Translations under genes and position numbers: made by a program
Part shown: positions 50,032 to 59,703 of the stretch, piece by piece
How positions within the stretch are numbered: the first letter of the stretch is position 1
Layout of the letters: each line of letters begins with the position of its first letter
Notes under the pieces: model-generated
Database searches by the model: none
What the model saw: the letters and a program-made list of their open reading frames with translations, nothing else
What the model was told of the DNA's origin: nothing
Source: Dyella nitratireducens
GTDB taxonomy: Bacteria > Pseudomonadota > Gammaproteobacteria > Xanthomonadales > Rhodanobacteraceae
Assembly: GCF_014642835.1 (NCBI RefSeq)
Contig: NZ_BMJA01000002.1
Location: 1,240,867 to 1,304,866 of the forward strand
Length of the DNA: 64,000 nucleotides
Direction: 5' to 3'

Positions 50032-51426
50032 TCAAGCCTTTGCGTCAGGATCGAAATTGCCGACCATGACCAGGTCGCCGGGGATCTGCACCGCGTCGAT
50101 CACCGTCTCGTCACCGGGAAAGCGCACGGTGCGCAACGCGAAAGCGGCCAGCGAGGCCAGCGATGTCGCGTCCAGATCGCTGCGGATTTCCTGGCTGAGG
50201 ATTTGATCCAGATAAGGCTTGAAGGTGTTCTCGGCCACGCCAGCGCCGGCCACCGTCGCCTGGGTGCCAGCAAAGCTCAGCGATTGCTGGCCCGGGTTGC
50301 CGCTGCATGTCACCCGGTAGTTCTGGGCGATCTCGAACTGAAGGTCGACGTTCGCGCCGGGGTCGGTATAGGTGGATACCACCAGGCCCTCATTCGGCGA
50401 ACCGGTGAAGTTCAGGCCGATCTGCGCCTGCTGGTTTACCGGCGGCATGGCGTTGCCCCAATCCACGGTGCCCGCGAAATACATGCGATTCTGCGTCTGC
50501 AGGAACCAGGCGCCACGGCCGCCTGCCGGAGCGGCGGCAGCCAGTTTCACATGTTGCGAAAGCGTATTGAATTCCGGCGCGACGACATCCTGGAATACTT
50601 TTTGACTGCTGAACATCAGTGACCAGTCCGCGCCGTCGACGACCGGCAGCGGCTCGCCGAGATCCACGCCGGTGCCGGTCGGTGCGGGCGTATCGCCGGT
50701 GGTGAAGTGCACCTGCAGCACCTGGTTCCCGCTGGGCGTGCGCACGGTAAGCAGCGCGAGCGAACGTGGTTGCAACGCCGGCGTATCAGCCTGGGTACTG
50801 CCATCAACGGTCGCTACCAGCAGCGTGCCGTTGCTGTCGCCTAGCGCATTCATCAGGTGCTGAACCAGGGCGCCGCCGTCTCCCGCCGCAGCAGGCAGTT
50901 GGTGTGCCGTCGCAGAGGCAGCCGCGGCATCAAGCACGATGTCGAAGCCGGACGCGCCGCTGCCGGCGGGTCGAACCACCAGCGGCACTTCGATATCCAC
51001 GCGTGCCGCCGGATGCGCCGGCACGTTCACCGCGCTGTCGGTGTGCCAGGCGACACTCGCAGCGTCGGCGGCAGTCGGCATCGCCGTAGCGTTGCCCGAA
51101 CGGCCGAGCACTTGCCGTATCGGATGGCTGATGGTGAGCGCCGAACGTCCATGCACCACGCTCACCGCAGGTTCGCCGAGAATGAAGGTCATCTGTCCAA
51201 CGCCGCGCAGCGCATTGGCGGCGCCTGGGCCGGGCGGCAACGGTTGCGCGCTGAGCAAGGTGACACTGTGCGTTCCGGCCTGATCCGTGGGCCATTGGCG
51301 GCGCACGCGCCGCGCCAGGTAATCGCCGCTGATGTTCAGAACGGCGCTCCAGCCATTCAATACCGATCCCTTCGCGTGCATCTCCTGAAACAGTTGCGCC
51401 TTGGTGGCAGCGCTGGTGGTGTTCAT
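50032..51426 (-). CDS. TULIP/P47-like protein (464 aa)
   Basis: Paralogue of the 468-aa protein: EMHAKGSVLNGWSAVLNISG at the start, GVGQMTFILGEPAVSVVHGR in the middle, and the shared end FALRTVRFPGDETVIDAVQI followed by PGDLVMVGNF. It is more diverged than the other two copies and Ala-rich. A ribosome site (AGGAAACC) precedes the ATG at 51426. The gap to the upstream 1921-aa gene is 117 bp. Role as for its paralogue. Confidence 0.7.
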   Translation of the reverse strand: MNTTSAATKAQLFQEMHAKGSVLNGWSAVLNISGDYLARRVRRQWPTDQAGTHSVTLLSAQPLPPGPGAANALRGVGQMTFILGEPAVSVVHGRSALTISHPIRQVLGRSGNATAMPTAADAASVAWHTDSAVNVPAHPAARVDIEVPLVVRPAGSGASGFDIVLDAAAASATAHQLPAAAGDGGALVQHLMNALGDSNGTLLVATVDGSTQADTPALQPRSLALLTVRTPSGNQVLQVHFTTGDTPAPTGTGVDLGEPLPVVDGADWSLMFSSQKVFQDVVAPEFNTLSQHVKLAAAAPAGGRGAWFLQTQNRMYFAGTVDWGNAMPPVNQQAQIGLNFTGSPNEGLVVSTYTDPGANVDLQFEIAQNYRVTCSGNPGQQSLSFAGTQATVAGAGVAENTFKPYLDQILSQEIRSDLDATSLASLAAFALRTVRFPGDETVIDAVQIPGDLVMVGNFDPDAKA

Positions 51427-51543
51427 GAGGTTTCCTTGGCTTGGTTGGCGATGGACGCGCCATTGCTACATTCGACCGCCGGTTCCGCGCGGCGACCTTG
51501 CGGTCGCGCGCAGCCCGGCCTCCGTATCGTTCGCTCAGTTGTT

Positions 51544-54500
51544 TCAGCTTGTCGCATAACCGGGCGGCAGCAGGATCACCTGGGCGGCGTTGTGATCCGG
51601 ATCGGGCTGATCGACCACCACCATCAAGGGCGGGCTTACCGTGCCAGCCTCGATGTCAATGGTGTAGGTGACCAAGCCGCCCAGCGCCGGATTGATCGGA
51701 CCGTACTGGAACTGGAATTGCTTCGGCAGGCCGGTGACGGTCGCGCTCCCTGTGCCCTGCCCGTTCTGGAACGCGGTGGTACCGAATACGCCTTTGGCGC
51801 CTGCCGATGCACTGATGGTCACGTTGTACGAGGAGGCACTCTTGCGCACGTTCGGCAGGAAGCTGCCCACCACCAGCAAATCGCCGGGCACGCGCGCCTG
51901 CTTCATGGTGATCAGTTGCTCGGCCGGGAACAGCAGATTCTCCAAGGCAAACACCGAGATCGGCTTGAAGGTGATTTGCTGCATGTACTGCTTGAGCGTC
52001 TTGGGCACCGAATCGCCCAGGCTCTTGAGCAACGCGATCTTCAGATCGTTGTCGTTGCATTCGCAAGGCCCGGTGGGCTTCAGGTCGGACGACTGGGAGA
52101 AGTCCACTGACGGCTCGACGGTGCTGAACTTCACCAGCTGGTCCCTGCCGGTGCCGGTGACTTCCAGCGGATAAGCGCCGGTCATGGTGATGTACGCCGT
52201 CGCACTGGAACCATGCCAATTACCCCAGCCTCCCGGGCTGCATCCGCCTCGACTGCAAACCGGCGGGTAATACTGCTGGTACTCAAAATTGACGTTGGTG
52301 CCACCGCTCGGCGGGCTCGCGGTACCGTTCGTATAGTTCATCACCAGGCCGGCGGCTGGTGAGCGTTCAAACTTCAGGCCGGTCAAATCCCACGTCAACG
52401 AATTGCCGCTGGACGAAATGCGAAAATTGGTCTGGGTGCCGCGAATCGTATACGGATTCTTGAAGTCCACATTGCCGGTCGCGCTACCCTGGCTGACCTC
52501 GGCACTCCACGCCTTGAAATCCTTGCCGGGATCGATCGCCTTGACCTGCAGATTGGTGCCGCCCTGATTGAAGCTGCTGACGAAGATGTGATCGAACATC
52601 AGCTTGGTGCTGATCATCAGGCTGACCGAGAAATCGCTCACGCCCGGGATCGGATTGCTCGGGTCATAAGGGACCGGCTCGTTCAGCGTGATGGTATGCG
52701 CATGCTGCACATCGCCCGTCGTGGCGATCAGGATCTGCAGGATGTTGTTGCCGGCATTGGTTGTCAGCGCGTTCAGCACGAACTTGGACGGCTGCAGCGC
52801 GACATCCTGGTTGAGATTGGTGTAGTTGATCGTCTGCACCTGGTATTTGATGTCGTTGGTTGCGTAGTAGCTCGCCAACGCATTGGATATCTGCACCGCA
52901 TGGTGGTTCGGATCCCAATTGGGCGGATCGACTGCGAACTGGTTGAGCGTGAATGCACCGGCGGGGAAATCCAGCACGACCGTATGCGTTTCGCTCGACG
53001 AACCCTGCCCAGGTGGCGGCGTCACGATGCCCGATACCTTGGATAGCGCAACACTGCCATTGACGTACGGCTTTTTCGACACGTCGACGTTATTGGGCGT
53101 GCCCCATTCGATATCCGCGTAAACCGTATGCGTACCGCTGCCCGCACTTGTCAACGCAATCGGCGCACCACCGGCCGTGTTTGCCAGCTGCAGGCTGGTG
53201 ACGGTCGCCGTACTGGTCCAGCCGACCACCCAATAATCGGTGTCGGCCTGCAAAGGCGCCGGCAACTGCCCAGTGGAGCGAAGCTTGACCTGCATGTTGT
53301 TCTCGAACACGCCGAGCACGGACAGGGTCAAGGTGCTTTGCCCGCTGCTGCCGGTGAAATGGACATCCTGATCGACCAGGTAGCACTTGGTGGGGTCGAA
53401 GCCGTTCTGGGTCACGCCGAGCGTGCCGACCACGACGCTGCCGCTCAGGATGTTCTGGACGACGGTAACGGAATCATTTCCGGGCACGAACTGCAGCAAC
53501 GGGTTGCTGAGCTTGAAGGTCATCTTGGTGACATTGGTGAACCAGAAGCCGTGCACCTGCTGGACGTTTTCGCAGTAGTACGCACTGACTTTCATCAGGT
53601 TGTCCGAACTGCCGGGGTTGAGCTGCTTCACGTATTGCTGGAACTGCTGGTACAGGAAGGCGTTGACCGGGCCGGACAAAACATTGAACACCGCATCCCA
53701 CTTCTGCAGCACCGCCTCGTTCTGGTACATCTGCGCTTCCAGGTTGGCCAGCGTAGGCGCGCTGCCGCTATTTATCTGGCCTACCATGGCCTTGAGCGAC
53801 TGCGGCATGGGTGAGCGCAACGTCGGCCTGCGCAACAGCGCCGGATCGTCGTAGTGAGCGGTGATGTAGAAGTCCACTTCAATGGTGACAAACAAACTGT
53901 CGAATTCGATGCCCTGGTTGTTGCGCACATCGGACGGCAGGCTGATTTCCCAGGTCGAGAACGGCGTCAGGTGCGTCGTCTGCTTGGCGAATGTCCCCGT
54001 GTTGGTACCAAACTCGGCAGTGCCGGTGGCGATGTTGTACACATACGGCCCGAATTCGCGCCGCGAGGTGGCGAATGTGTATGCGTCTCGATTGTAGTCG
54101 CGGTCCTGGAACGGCTTGGCCTGACAGCTCAGGCGCGCCTCGTAGTTGCCGCTCGCACTGCTCTTGATGCCGAGGATGCGCGGTACCACGCGATCGATAC
54201 GCACCATGTCGTAGCTGTAGAACTCCGAGCCGCACAGCGCGATCGGGAACTGGAATACGTTGCTGCCGGATACGCGCGAAGCCAGCACATTGGGTATGCG
54301 GATGGTGATCGGCTTGGGAACTTCCTGCGGCGGCGGATTCAGCCGCTGCAGCGCGGTGATGATCGCGTTGTCCTGCGTTGCGATCACCGTCTGCAGGTTG
54401 AGCAGGCTGAACGAGGTGATTGGCGTGGGCTGGCCGAAGTATTCGTACTGGATCGCGCCATCCTGCAATTCCAGCGTGCTTGCCAGCACCGACAACACCT

Positions 54501-57309
54501 GTTTGAGCTGATACTGAAGTTGTCCGGTAAGGCCGATCAGGTTGATGCTGTTGATGTCTGGCGCTCTTTTGCTATCGCCAAGATGCAGCATGCTGGTCAG
54601 TGCATCGAGCTTGCCCTGCTGCTCGCCGTTGATGGTCTTCAGGCGGTTCTGGTTGATGATCTGCATCGAGATCTGGCTGGCACGCGTTTGCGCTTCCAGC
54701 AACGCCGTGCCGATATTGACCAGTGTGTTGACCGCAGCGATCAGATCGGCCTTGTCCTGATTGAGCTTGCCGGTGTTGGGAACATTGGTCAGGGCCGCGC
54801 GCACATTTTCGGCAAGCGCCTGCAAATCCACCTGGCTGGGCAGATCCAGCGTGCCGGCCGCGGTCGCCGCGCTGATGTCCTTGGACAGGTCGTTGAGGTT
54901 CTTGATGTTGTTGGCGGCCTTCTCTACCGCCGACAGGCTCTGCAAGACCTTCATCACCGCCTGCAGCTTGTCGTACACATCCTTGATGGACTTGAGCGCC
55001 TTCAGCACGCCGCCTTCCGCTTCACCGGGGATGGCGGCCATGGCGAGACCGAGACTGAATACGCCCTCCACCGCGGATACGACACACTGGGCGACCAGGT
55101 CGTGGGCATAGTCCGAATAGTCCTGCTGGAACCGCTGGATGATGCCCTGGTCGCTGCCTGTATGGCTGATCACCGCTTGCTGATCGGCCAGCTTCTTGCT
55201 GAGCGACAGGATGTCCTTGGCAGTCTGCTCCTGCTGGTTGTTCAGCTGATTGAGCACGGAGTTGTAATAACCGTCCATGGCACCACGCCCGCTGGCCAGC
55301 ACCTGGAAATACGATGTCAGTACGCCGCCGATCTGCTTGACGTTGTCGTTGAGGTTCGCGATCGAATCCATGATCTTGAAACTGTTGACGGTGTTGTTGA
55401 TGGTGATCTGGTACTCGGAAATCTGCCCGGTAAGCGTCCTGGCCTGATCAATCATGTCGCCAACGAACTTGTTGTACGAGTCGTAGGTGACGTAAGGCAC
55501 GTAAATGATGTCGCCGCCCATCGTTGCGACGTTGTTGGCCAGGTACAAGGCGCGTGCACGCGCCTCGGCCAAATCCAAATCGTGGGTATCCGCCGGAATC
55601 AGGCCGGCCAACCAGCGCAGATAGGTGCATTCCAGTTCGCGCACGGTATCGGCATTGGGACCGCGCGAATGCAATAGCGATTCACCGGCCACCAGCGAAA
55701 ACTGGATGCTCTGCTTCAACGACCCAAACAACGCCGGATCGATGTTGTCGGCAAGCACGCCGCATACCGAGATCCTGGCGCGCCCATTGTTGGGATCGAG
55801 CTGGCTGTCGGTGGCAAACAGAATGCCATCCATCGCCACTTTGCGCTGCAAGGTATCGGTGTCTTCGGCCTCGAACACCATCGCGCCGTACATCTCTTCG
55901 CAAACCACCGTGAGATTGGCCAAGCCGTCCACGCTCATCGATAGCGTGGGAGTTTTCACGGCCTGGCTCATGTCGATGATCTGGGCGATCAGCGTAATCT
56001 GGTCACTCGGCAACGTCAGGGTGTCCGAGTTGACGCCCGCGGTCGTGTGCAGCACCTGCGAGAATGAGGTGAACGATTGCATCCTGAAATTCTCGGCGAC
56101 GATGCTGCCGCCGAGCAGGTTGACCTTCGCCAGGTCGATGCGCTCCTGATACAGATCGATCGTCGGGGTGATGATGCTGCCGGCGCCGGTGTCGGCGGCC
56201 TCGGGGAATATCGTGGTCCAGTCGTAATCGATCTGCCGGGTCTGCGGGATGAGTACGCTGTCGCCGTATTTCTGCAGCAGGCCGCCCTTGACGATGCGAT
56301 CCCAGGGGCCGGAAACCAGCGGGTTGGCGATCAGGTCGGCGATCGGCGTCAGCGTGAATGCGATCGGCACATTCAACACCAGCGGCAACATCAGCTTGTA
56401 CGTATTGGCGGCGGCAAAAATACTGGCCTTGCCGGTTGGCAGATAAAGGCTGCTCCACTCACCCTTGGCGATGGCAGCATCCAGCAAGGGGTCGCGACTG
56501 AGGCAGCGCAGTGCGCCATACGCCGCAACGTAGCCGCGCCCGGATGCCGGCGACGTCATGAACGCCCATGCCGTGGCCAACGGGCCGACTACGGCCTTGC
56601 TGCCATCCGGCTGGACGGTCGCATCAGACTTGAAGCTGCTGCGAATCGACTCGAAATGCGTGGCATCGTAGGCGAATACCTGAAGCAACATGTCGCCGCT
56701 GGACACCTCGCTGATGAAGTGGCTTCCAAGCTGGTACAGCGCCGCCACGTATTGATCCGCGTCCGGCTTGCTGATCTTCGAGTCGTAAAGCACAGAGCCT
56801 GTTTTCGGTGCAACGGCCGGCGGGAGCGCGTCGATGATCGCCTTTGCTTCCGGCGTAAGGTAATCGGAGCGGTGTAAATACGATGGGCTCGCGCTGAACG
56901 GATGCGTGCAGCTCGAGTCCGGACGCGTCATCGTCACCAGCATGTAGCCGCGATCCTGCGAAAAATCGAGGCCAAGAAAAGTGCCGAGGGCGGCGAGTGC
57001 TGCGGTGTGGTCCGCGTCGTCAAGCGCCAACGGTCCGCTCGGCACGTCGATACCGGAGGGATCGCCCGACATGGGCGCGACCTGATACGCATAGAGCGTA
57101 TTCAACAGACTGTCGGCCGACTCATGAATCGTAATGGTCGGCGTGGCGCTCCATTCCGGAAATGGCGCCTTGACCGGCGTAACCGTAACTGGCGCAACCG
57201 CTGCGGTAGGCGGCGCGAAAAAAGGCAATGAATCTGCTGCAGGAACCCATACCGGACGATATCCAAAAAACAGGTTTGCAGTCTTTCCAAGCTGCAAAAT
57301 CGTATCCAT
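51544..57309 (-). CDS. Giant 1921-aa multi-domain toxin-like protein
   Basis: Domains in order: (1) res ~1-590, shared with the 863-aa protein, with QLGSHFISEVSSGD (~198) resembling the MACPF signature; (2) res ~620-960, long helices (SEYQITINNTVNSFKIMDSI, QQEQTAKDILSLSKKLADQQ) with one hydrophobic stretch VVSAVEGVFSLGLAMAAIPG (~742-762), as in alpha-helical pore-forming toxins; (3) res ~990-1160, a beta-rich part (PKPITIRIPNVLASRVSGSN); (4) res ~1185-1900, a TULIP/P47-like module starting MYQNEAVLQKWDAVFNVLSG and ending FALENLLFPAEQLITMKQAR then VPGDLLVVGSF. GAGGGAAAGTC precedes the ATG. First gene of the operon. No signal peptide or secretion motif seen. Confidence 0.75.
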   Translation of the reverse strand: MDTILQLGKTANLFFGYRPVWVPAADSLPFFAPPTAAVAPVTVTPVKAPFPEWSATPTITIHESADSLLNTLYAYQVAPMSGDPSGIDVPSGPLALDDADHTAALAALGTFLGLDFSQDRGYMLVTMTRPDSSCTHPFSASPSYLHRSDYLTPEAKAIIDALPPAVAPKTGSVLYDSKISKPDADQYVAALYQLGSHFISEVSSGDMLLQVFAYDATHFESIRSSFKSDATVQPDGSKAVVGPLATAWAFMTSPASGRGYVAAYGALRCLSRDPLLDAAIAKGEWSSLYLPTGKASIFAAANTYKLMLPLVLNVPIAFTLTPIADLIANPLVSGPWDRIVKGGLLQKYGDSVLIPQTRQIDYDWTTIFPEAADTGAGSIITPTIDLYQERIDLAKVNLLGGSIVAENFRMQSFTSFSQVLHTTAGVNSDTLTLPSDQITLIAQIIDMSQAVKTPTLSMSVDGLANLTVVCEEMYGAMVFEAEDTDTLQRKVAMDGILFATDSQLDPNNGRARISVCGVLADNIDPALFGSLKQSIQFSLVAGESLLHSRGPNADTVRELECTYLRWLAGLIPADTHDLDLAEARARALYLANNVATMGGDIIYVPYVTYDSYNKFVGDMIDQARTLTGQISEYQITINNTVNSFKIMDSIANLNDNVKQIGGVLTSYFQVLASGRGAMDGYYNSVLNQLNNQQEQTAKDILSLSKKLADQQAVISHTGSDQGIIQRFQQDYSDYAHDLVAQCVVSAVEGVFSLGLAMAAIPGEAEGGVLKALKSIKDVYDKLQAVMKVLQSLSAVEKAANNIKNLNDLSKDISAATAAGTLDLPSQVDLQALAENVRAALTNVPNTGKLNQDKADLIAAVNTLVNIGTALLEAQTRASQISMQIINQNRLKTINGEQQGKLDALTSMLHLGDSKRAPDINSINLIGLTGQLQYQLKQVLSVLASTLELQDGAIQYEYFGQPTPITSFSLLNLQTVIATQDNAIITALQRLNPPPQEVPKPITIRIPNVLASRVSGSNVFQFPIALCGSEFYSYDMVRIDRVVPRILGIKSSASGNYEARLSCQAKPFQDRDYNRDAYTFATSRREFGPYVYNIATGTAEFGTNTGTFAKQTTHLTPFSTWEISLPSDVRNNQGIEFDSLFVTIEVDFYITAHYDDPALLRRPTLRSPMPQSLKAMVGQINSGSAPTLANLEAQMYQNEAVLQKWDAVFNVLSGPVNAFLYQQFQQYVKQLNPGSSDNLMKVSAYYCENVQQVHGFWFTNVTKMTFKLSNPLLQFVPGNDSVTVVQNILSGSVVVGTLGVTQNGFDPTKCYLVDQDVHFTGSSGQSTLTLSVLGVFENNMQVKLRSTGQLPAPLQADTDYWVVGWTSTATVTSLQLANTAGGAPIALTSAGSGTHTVYADIEWGTPNNVDVSKKPYVNGSVALSKVSGIVTPPPGQGSSSETHTVVLDFPAGAFTLNQFAVDPPNWDPNHHAVQISNALASYYATNDIKYQVQTINYTNLNQDVALQPSKFVLNALTTNAGNNILQILIATTGDVQHAHTITLNEPVPYDPSNPIPGVSDFSVSLMISTKLMFDHIFVSSFNQGGTNLQVKAIDPGKDFKAWSAEVSQGSATGNVDFKNPYTIRGTQTNFRISSSGNSLTWDLTGLKFERSPAAGLVMNYTNGTASPPSGGTNVNFEYQQYYPPVCSRGGCSPGGWGNWHGSSATAYITMTGAYPLEVTGTGRDQLVKFSTVEPSVDFSQSSDLKPTGPCECNDNDLKIALLKSLGDSVPKTLKQYMQQITFKPISVFALENLLFPAEQLITMKQARVPGDLLVVGSFLPNVRKSASSYNVTISASAGAKGVFGTTAFQNGQGTGSATVTGLPKQFQFQYGPINPALGGLVTYTIDIEAGTVSPPLMVVVDQPDPDHNAAQVILLPPGYATS

Positions 57310-57464
57310 GACTTTCCCTCGCTCAGTAGCGTTTTCGGATTGAAAATTCGCTCAATACGTTGGCCGTACCTGACCCCACGCCCGCCCGGCGCAAAGCTGC
57401 GCTCGATGTGGCGTCTCGACTCGACTGCTCGGGGAATTAAACCTGGATTTCGACTTCCCCCCCT

Positions 57465-57492
57465 TTTATAAGTGAGACCCCAATGGCGTGAA
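57465..57492 (-). promoter_or_regulatory. Candidate promoter of the MACPF/TULIP operon
   Basis: On the minus strand TTCACG (57487-57492), a 16-base spacer and TATAAA (57465-57470), about 155 bp before the 1921-aa gene. Just upstream is the palindrome ATGACGTCAT (57502-57511) with an extra TGACGC beside it, a possible activator or repressor site. Confidence 0.45.
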
Positions 57493-57642
57493 GCTGGCGT
57501 GATGACGTCATGCGTCACTCGATGATCGGAATAACACACGAAAATATCATTCGAAAAAAAAGTGCAACGTCATTGCAATGCAATTGGATAAACCATCTAT
57601 ATTCCTATAGATATCTCTGTCACGAAGAACGGTCGATCAACC

Positions 57643-57855
57643 ATGGCAACATCCGGCGACGCCTTGAGCGATCCATAGCGCGCACTTATCGCAGATTATT
57701 TCGACTTGCCGGTGGCGCAAGTTGCGCCCGCTACCACGTTCGAATCGCTCAATGTCGACTCCATGGATCTCATCGAGATGGTCTTTCTTGTCGAGGAGCG
57801 TGCAGGCGTGTCGCTCGACGGAGCCTTGGAAGACTTGCGAGTGCGCATCGCCTGA
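57643..57855 (+). pseudogene. Acyl-carrier-protein-like pseudogene with in-frame stop
   Basis: An ATG at 57643 opens 11 codons (MATSGDALSDP), meets TAG, and the same frame continues RALIADYFDLPVAQVAP, FESLNVDSMDLIEMVFLVEE and RAGVSLDGALEDL. N-V-D-S-M-D-L is the phosphopantetheine attachment site of acyl carrier proteins (Ser in DSMD). The frame stops early at 57853. A nonsense mutation plus a shortened end point to a dead acp gene; readthrough or an internal start cannot be excluded. Rest of the 57310-57642 gap: promoter region only. Confidence 0.65.
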
Positions 57856-57856
57856 G

Positions 57857-57945
57857 GTTTCCTCCCACGTTTTCGAGCTATTCAAGGAAGGACTTTTTCG
57901 TGGCCAATACTTAGCATTTTTACCTCAGCGTCATTCCGGCCTTCG
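57857..57945 (-). repeat. Partial copy of the 29160-29395 element
   Basis: On the minus strand GAATGACGCTGAGGTAAAAA, GTATTGGCCACGAAAAAG and the end GTGGGAGGAAACCTCAG match 29300-29390 with few changes. It starts directly after the ACP pseudogene stop. Confidence 0.7.
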
Positions 57946-57948
57946 CCC

Positions 57949-58130
57949 AGTGCTGTCCGGGGAAAGTGTTGCTTGTTCTAGCGACATGGCTAAAAGGCTC
58001 GTCGTCCCGGCGAAAGCCGGGACCCAGCGACTTGCAGATCGTCAAAGACACTGGGCCCCGGCGTTCGCCGGGGCGACGAATCGCTAGCGTTGAATGGGCT
58101 GGCAAAAATACAGACTTCGTTAGCCAAAAA
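57949..58130. repeat. BIME-type repeat element, copy 1
   Basis: CAGTGCTGTCCGGGGAAA leads into two inverted REP units, CGTCCCGGCGAAAGCCGGGA and CCCCGGCGTTCGCCGGGGCG. The reverse complement of 62583-62805 matches it over ~170 bp. Its right part reaches the 3' end of the chitinase gene. Confidence 0.75.
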
Positions 58131-59409
58131 CAGCTTCAATTGAAGAAAGCACCCAAGTGTAACCACCGCCAGCAAGCAACACCTTTTGCGTGGTGCCGCT
58201 GAATGCAACGATTGTTTTACCGGAAGGTGCAGAAATGCTAGTTTCTTGCGTTCCAGAAACAGAAGGACTGATCGATCTCGGATAACTGGTGTTGTTTATC
58301 GTGATTTGCACGATGACATGATTGCCGTACCAATATCCCGTAACGTATTTGAACTGCTTCAGGCCATCAGGCAAGCTGATGGAGGACTGCGTAGGGACAG
58401 TGACGCCTCCGTGCTCCAACATCTCCACGACATACGTCCCGTCGTTGTTTTGATTGCTCGTCTGTATCGCATCAACCACTTCGCCAGTGCGCACAGCGAT
58501 ATTTTGCATCAGCGTAGCTGTCGTCTGGGCGCTAACAATGGCGCCGTCGTCGAAGGGCACCGAAACCGGACCCCCTTTAATATAGAGACGGTATAGCATT
58601 TGCTGACCTTGCTCAAACGACCAGTTCCCTGAATCCAATCGCCAAGTGCAAGTGGTTTTGTAAGGATAGTGGGCTCCCTTGGCCGTAAACCCCGCCATGT
58701 ATTTTCTGTATGCCTGATAAGCGTTTTCATAAGGATTCGGATCTCCGCCTCCTTTGCTCTCGAACTTGGCACCGAAACCGAGAAGAGATGGATGGATGCC
58801 AATGTCGACAAAATCTCTTGCGGAAGTAAAACCAGAATAGGTTTGCAGGTTGATGATGTCGCAATTGCTATTTACAGCATTTGAGTCGAGTCCCGATGTG
58901 GTTGCGGGAGAGATGCTGATAAAGTAAGTAGCACCAAAGGCTTTCCTTAACGCATTCAACCAGGCAGCACATTGCGCCGGCGTCAGATTGCTGATCGGGT
59001 ACTCCCAGTCGATATCAAATCCATCCATGTGGTTATTGCCAAGGTAGCTGGCGATATTGGATGCGAAGGCTGCCAGCGTCGCAGGGTTTCCAATAATCGT
59101 TTGAAGATCCTGAAAAATCTGATCTGTCCAGGCGAGTGTTGCAAACAATTTAATGCTTGGATTTTGAGATTTTGCATCGGCAACTATCATCTGCAAACCA
59201 GCGTTTCCCGTGCTGATTGTTGGTTGCTGTGGATTGGTCATATCGACGCCGTACCATGCGATGCACAAATAATCCAGCGTCTTATAAACACCATTGAGCC
59301 GCATTGAAACAAAATTGCTGTTAGGTGAAGAGGGCGATGTCGCCCCTGCAGGATGCAGCTCGGAATCGATCCAGGCGCCGATAGCACCATTGAAGATGTT
59401 TTTTTCCAT
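58120..59409 (-). CDS. GH18 chitinase-like glycoside hydrolase
   Basis: 429 aa from the ATG at 59409 (AGGAG nine bases upstream); an upstream in-frame start at 59526 lacks one. The GH18 catalytic motif DGFDIDWEYP (D-x-x-D-x-D-x-E, Glu as acid/base) is at ~125-134, preceded by SIKLFATLAWTDQIFQDLQT and followed by ISISPATTSGLDSNAVNSNC and IINLQTYSGF. The C-terminal ~110 residues (SSISLPDGLKQFKYVTGYWY and on) form a beta-rich domain, perhaps carbohydrate-binding. No signal peptide is visible, so export would need another route. It lies upstream of the MACPF/TULIP operon on the same strand, 810 bp away. Confidence 0.88.
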   Translation of the reverse strand: MEKNIFNGAIGAWIDSELHPAGATSPSSPNSNFVSMRLNGVYKTLDYLCIAWYGVDMTNPQQPTISTGNAGLQMIVADAKSQNPSIKLFATLAWTDQIFQDLQTIIGNPATLAAFASNIASYLGNNHMDGFDIDWEYPISNLTPAQCAAWLNALRKAFGATYFISISPATTSGLDSNAVNSNCDIINLQTYSGFTSARDFVDIGIHPSLLGFGAKFESKGGGDPNPYENAYQAYRKYMAGFTAKGAHYPYKTTCTWRLDSGNWSFEQGQQMLYRLYIKGGPVSVPFDDGAIVSAQTTATLMQNIAVRTGEVVDAIQTSNQNNDGTYVVEMLEHGGVTVPTQSSISLPDGLKQFKYVTGYWYGNHVIVQITINNTSYPRSISPSVSGTQETSISAPSGKTIVAFSGTTQKVLLAGGGYTWVLSSIEAVFG

Positions 59410-59703
59410 TGCACAAGTCTCCTGAAAATTAGCTGGGATGCAGTGTTGCGAACGAAAATGGAGGCGACCGGAGAGAACGGCAAAGACCGACCGGTACCGA
59501 ATGGCGCGTAGCTGAATATCCCCCACCGTCCCGAGCGCACGTATCCGGCTCGGGGCTTTGCGTATTAACGACGCGATTGCGTGTATTCAGCGTGAAATGG
59601 CATGACGCGAGTGAGGAAGAAACGAATCAGCCTACCTTCGCCTCCGGGCGGCCCCAATGTTCGCACCGGAAACAAAAGAAAAGGCGCCAGCTTGAATTAA
59701 TGG

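Noticed and set aside
50857-52110. 417-codon open frame on the plus strand
   Set aside because: It spans the antisense of two genes and their gap, is Arg-rich and lacks any recognisable domain.
53854-55677. 607-codon open frame on the plus strand
   Set aside because: It is exactly antisense to the 1921-aa gene, has shuffled His/Arg/Gln-rich composition with no motif, and no ribosome site.
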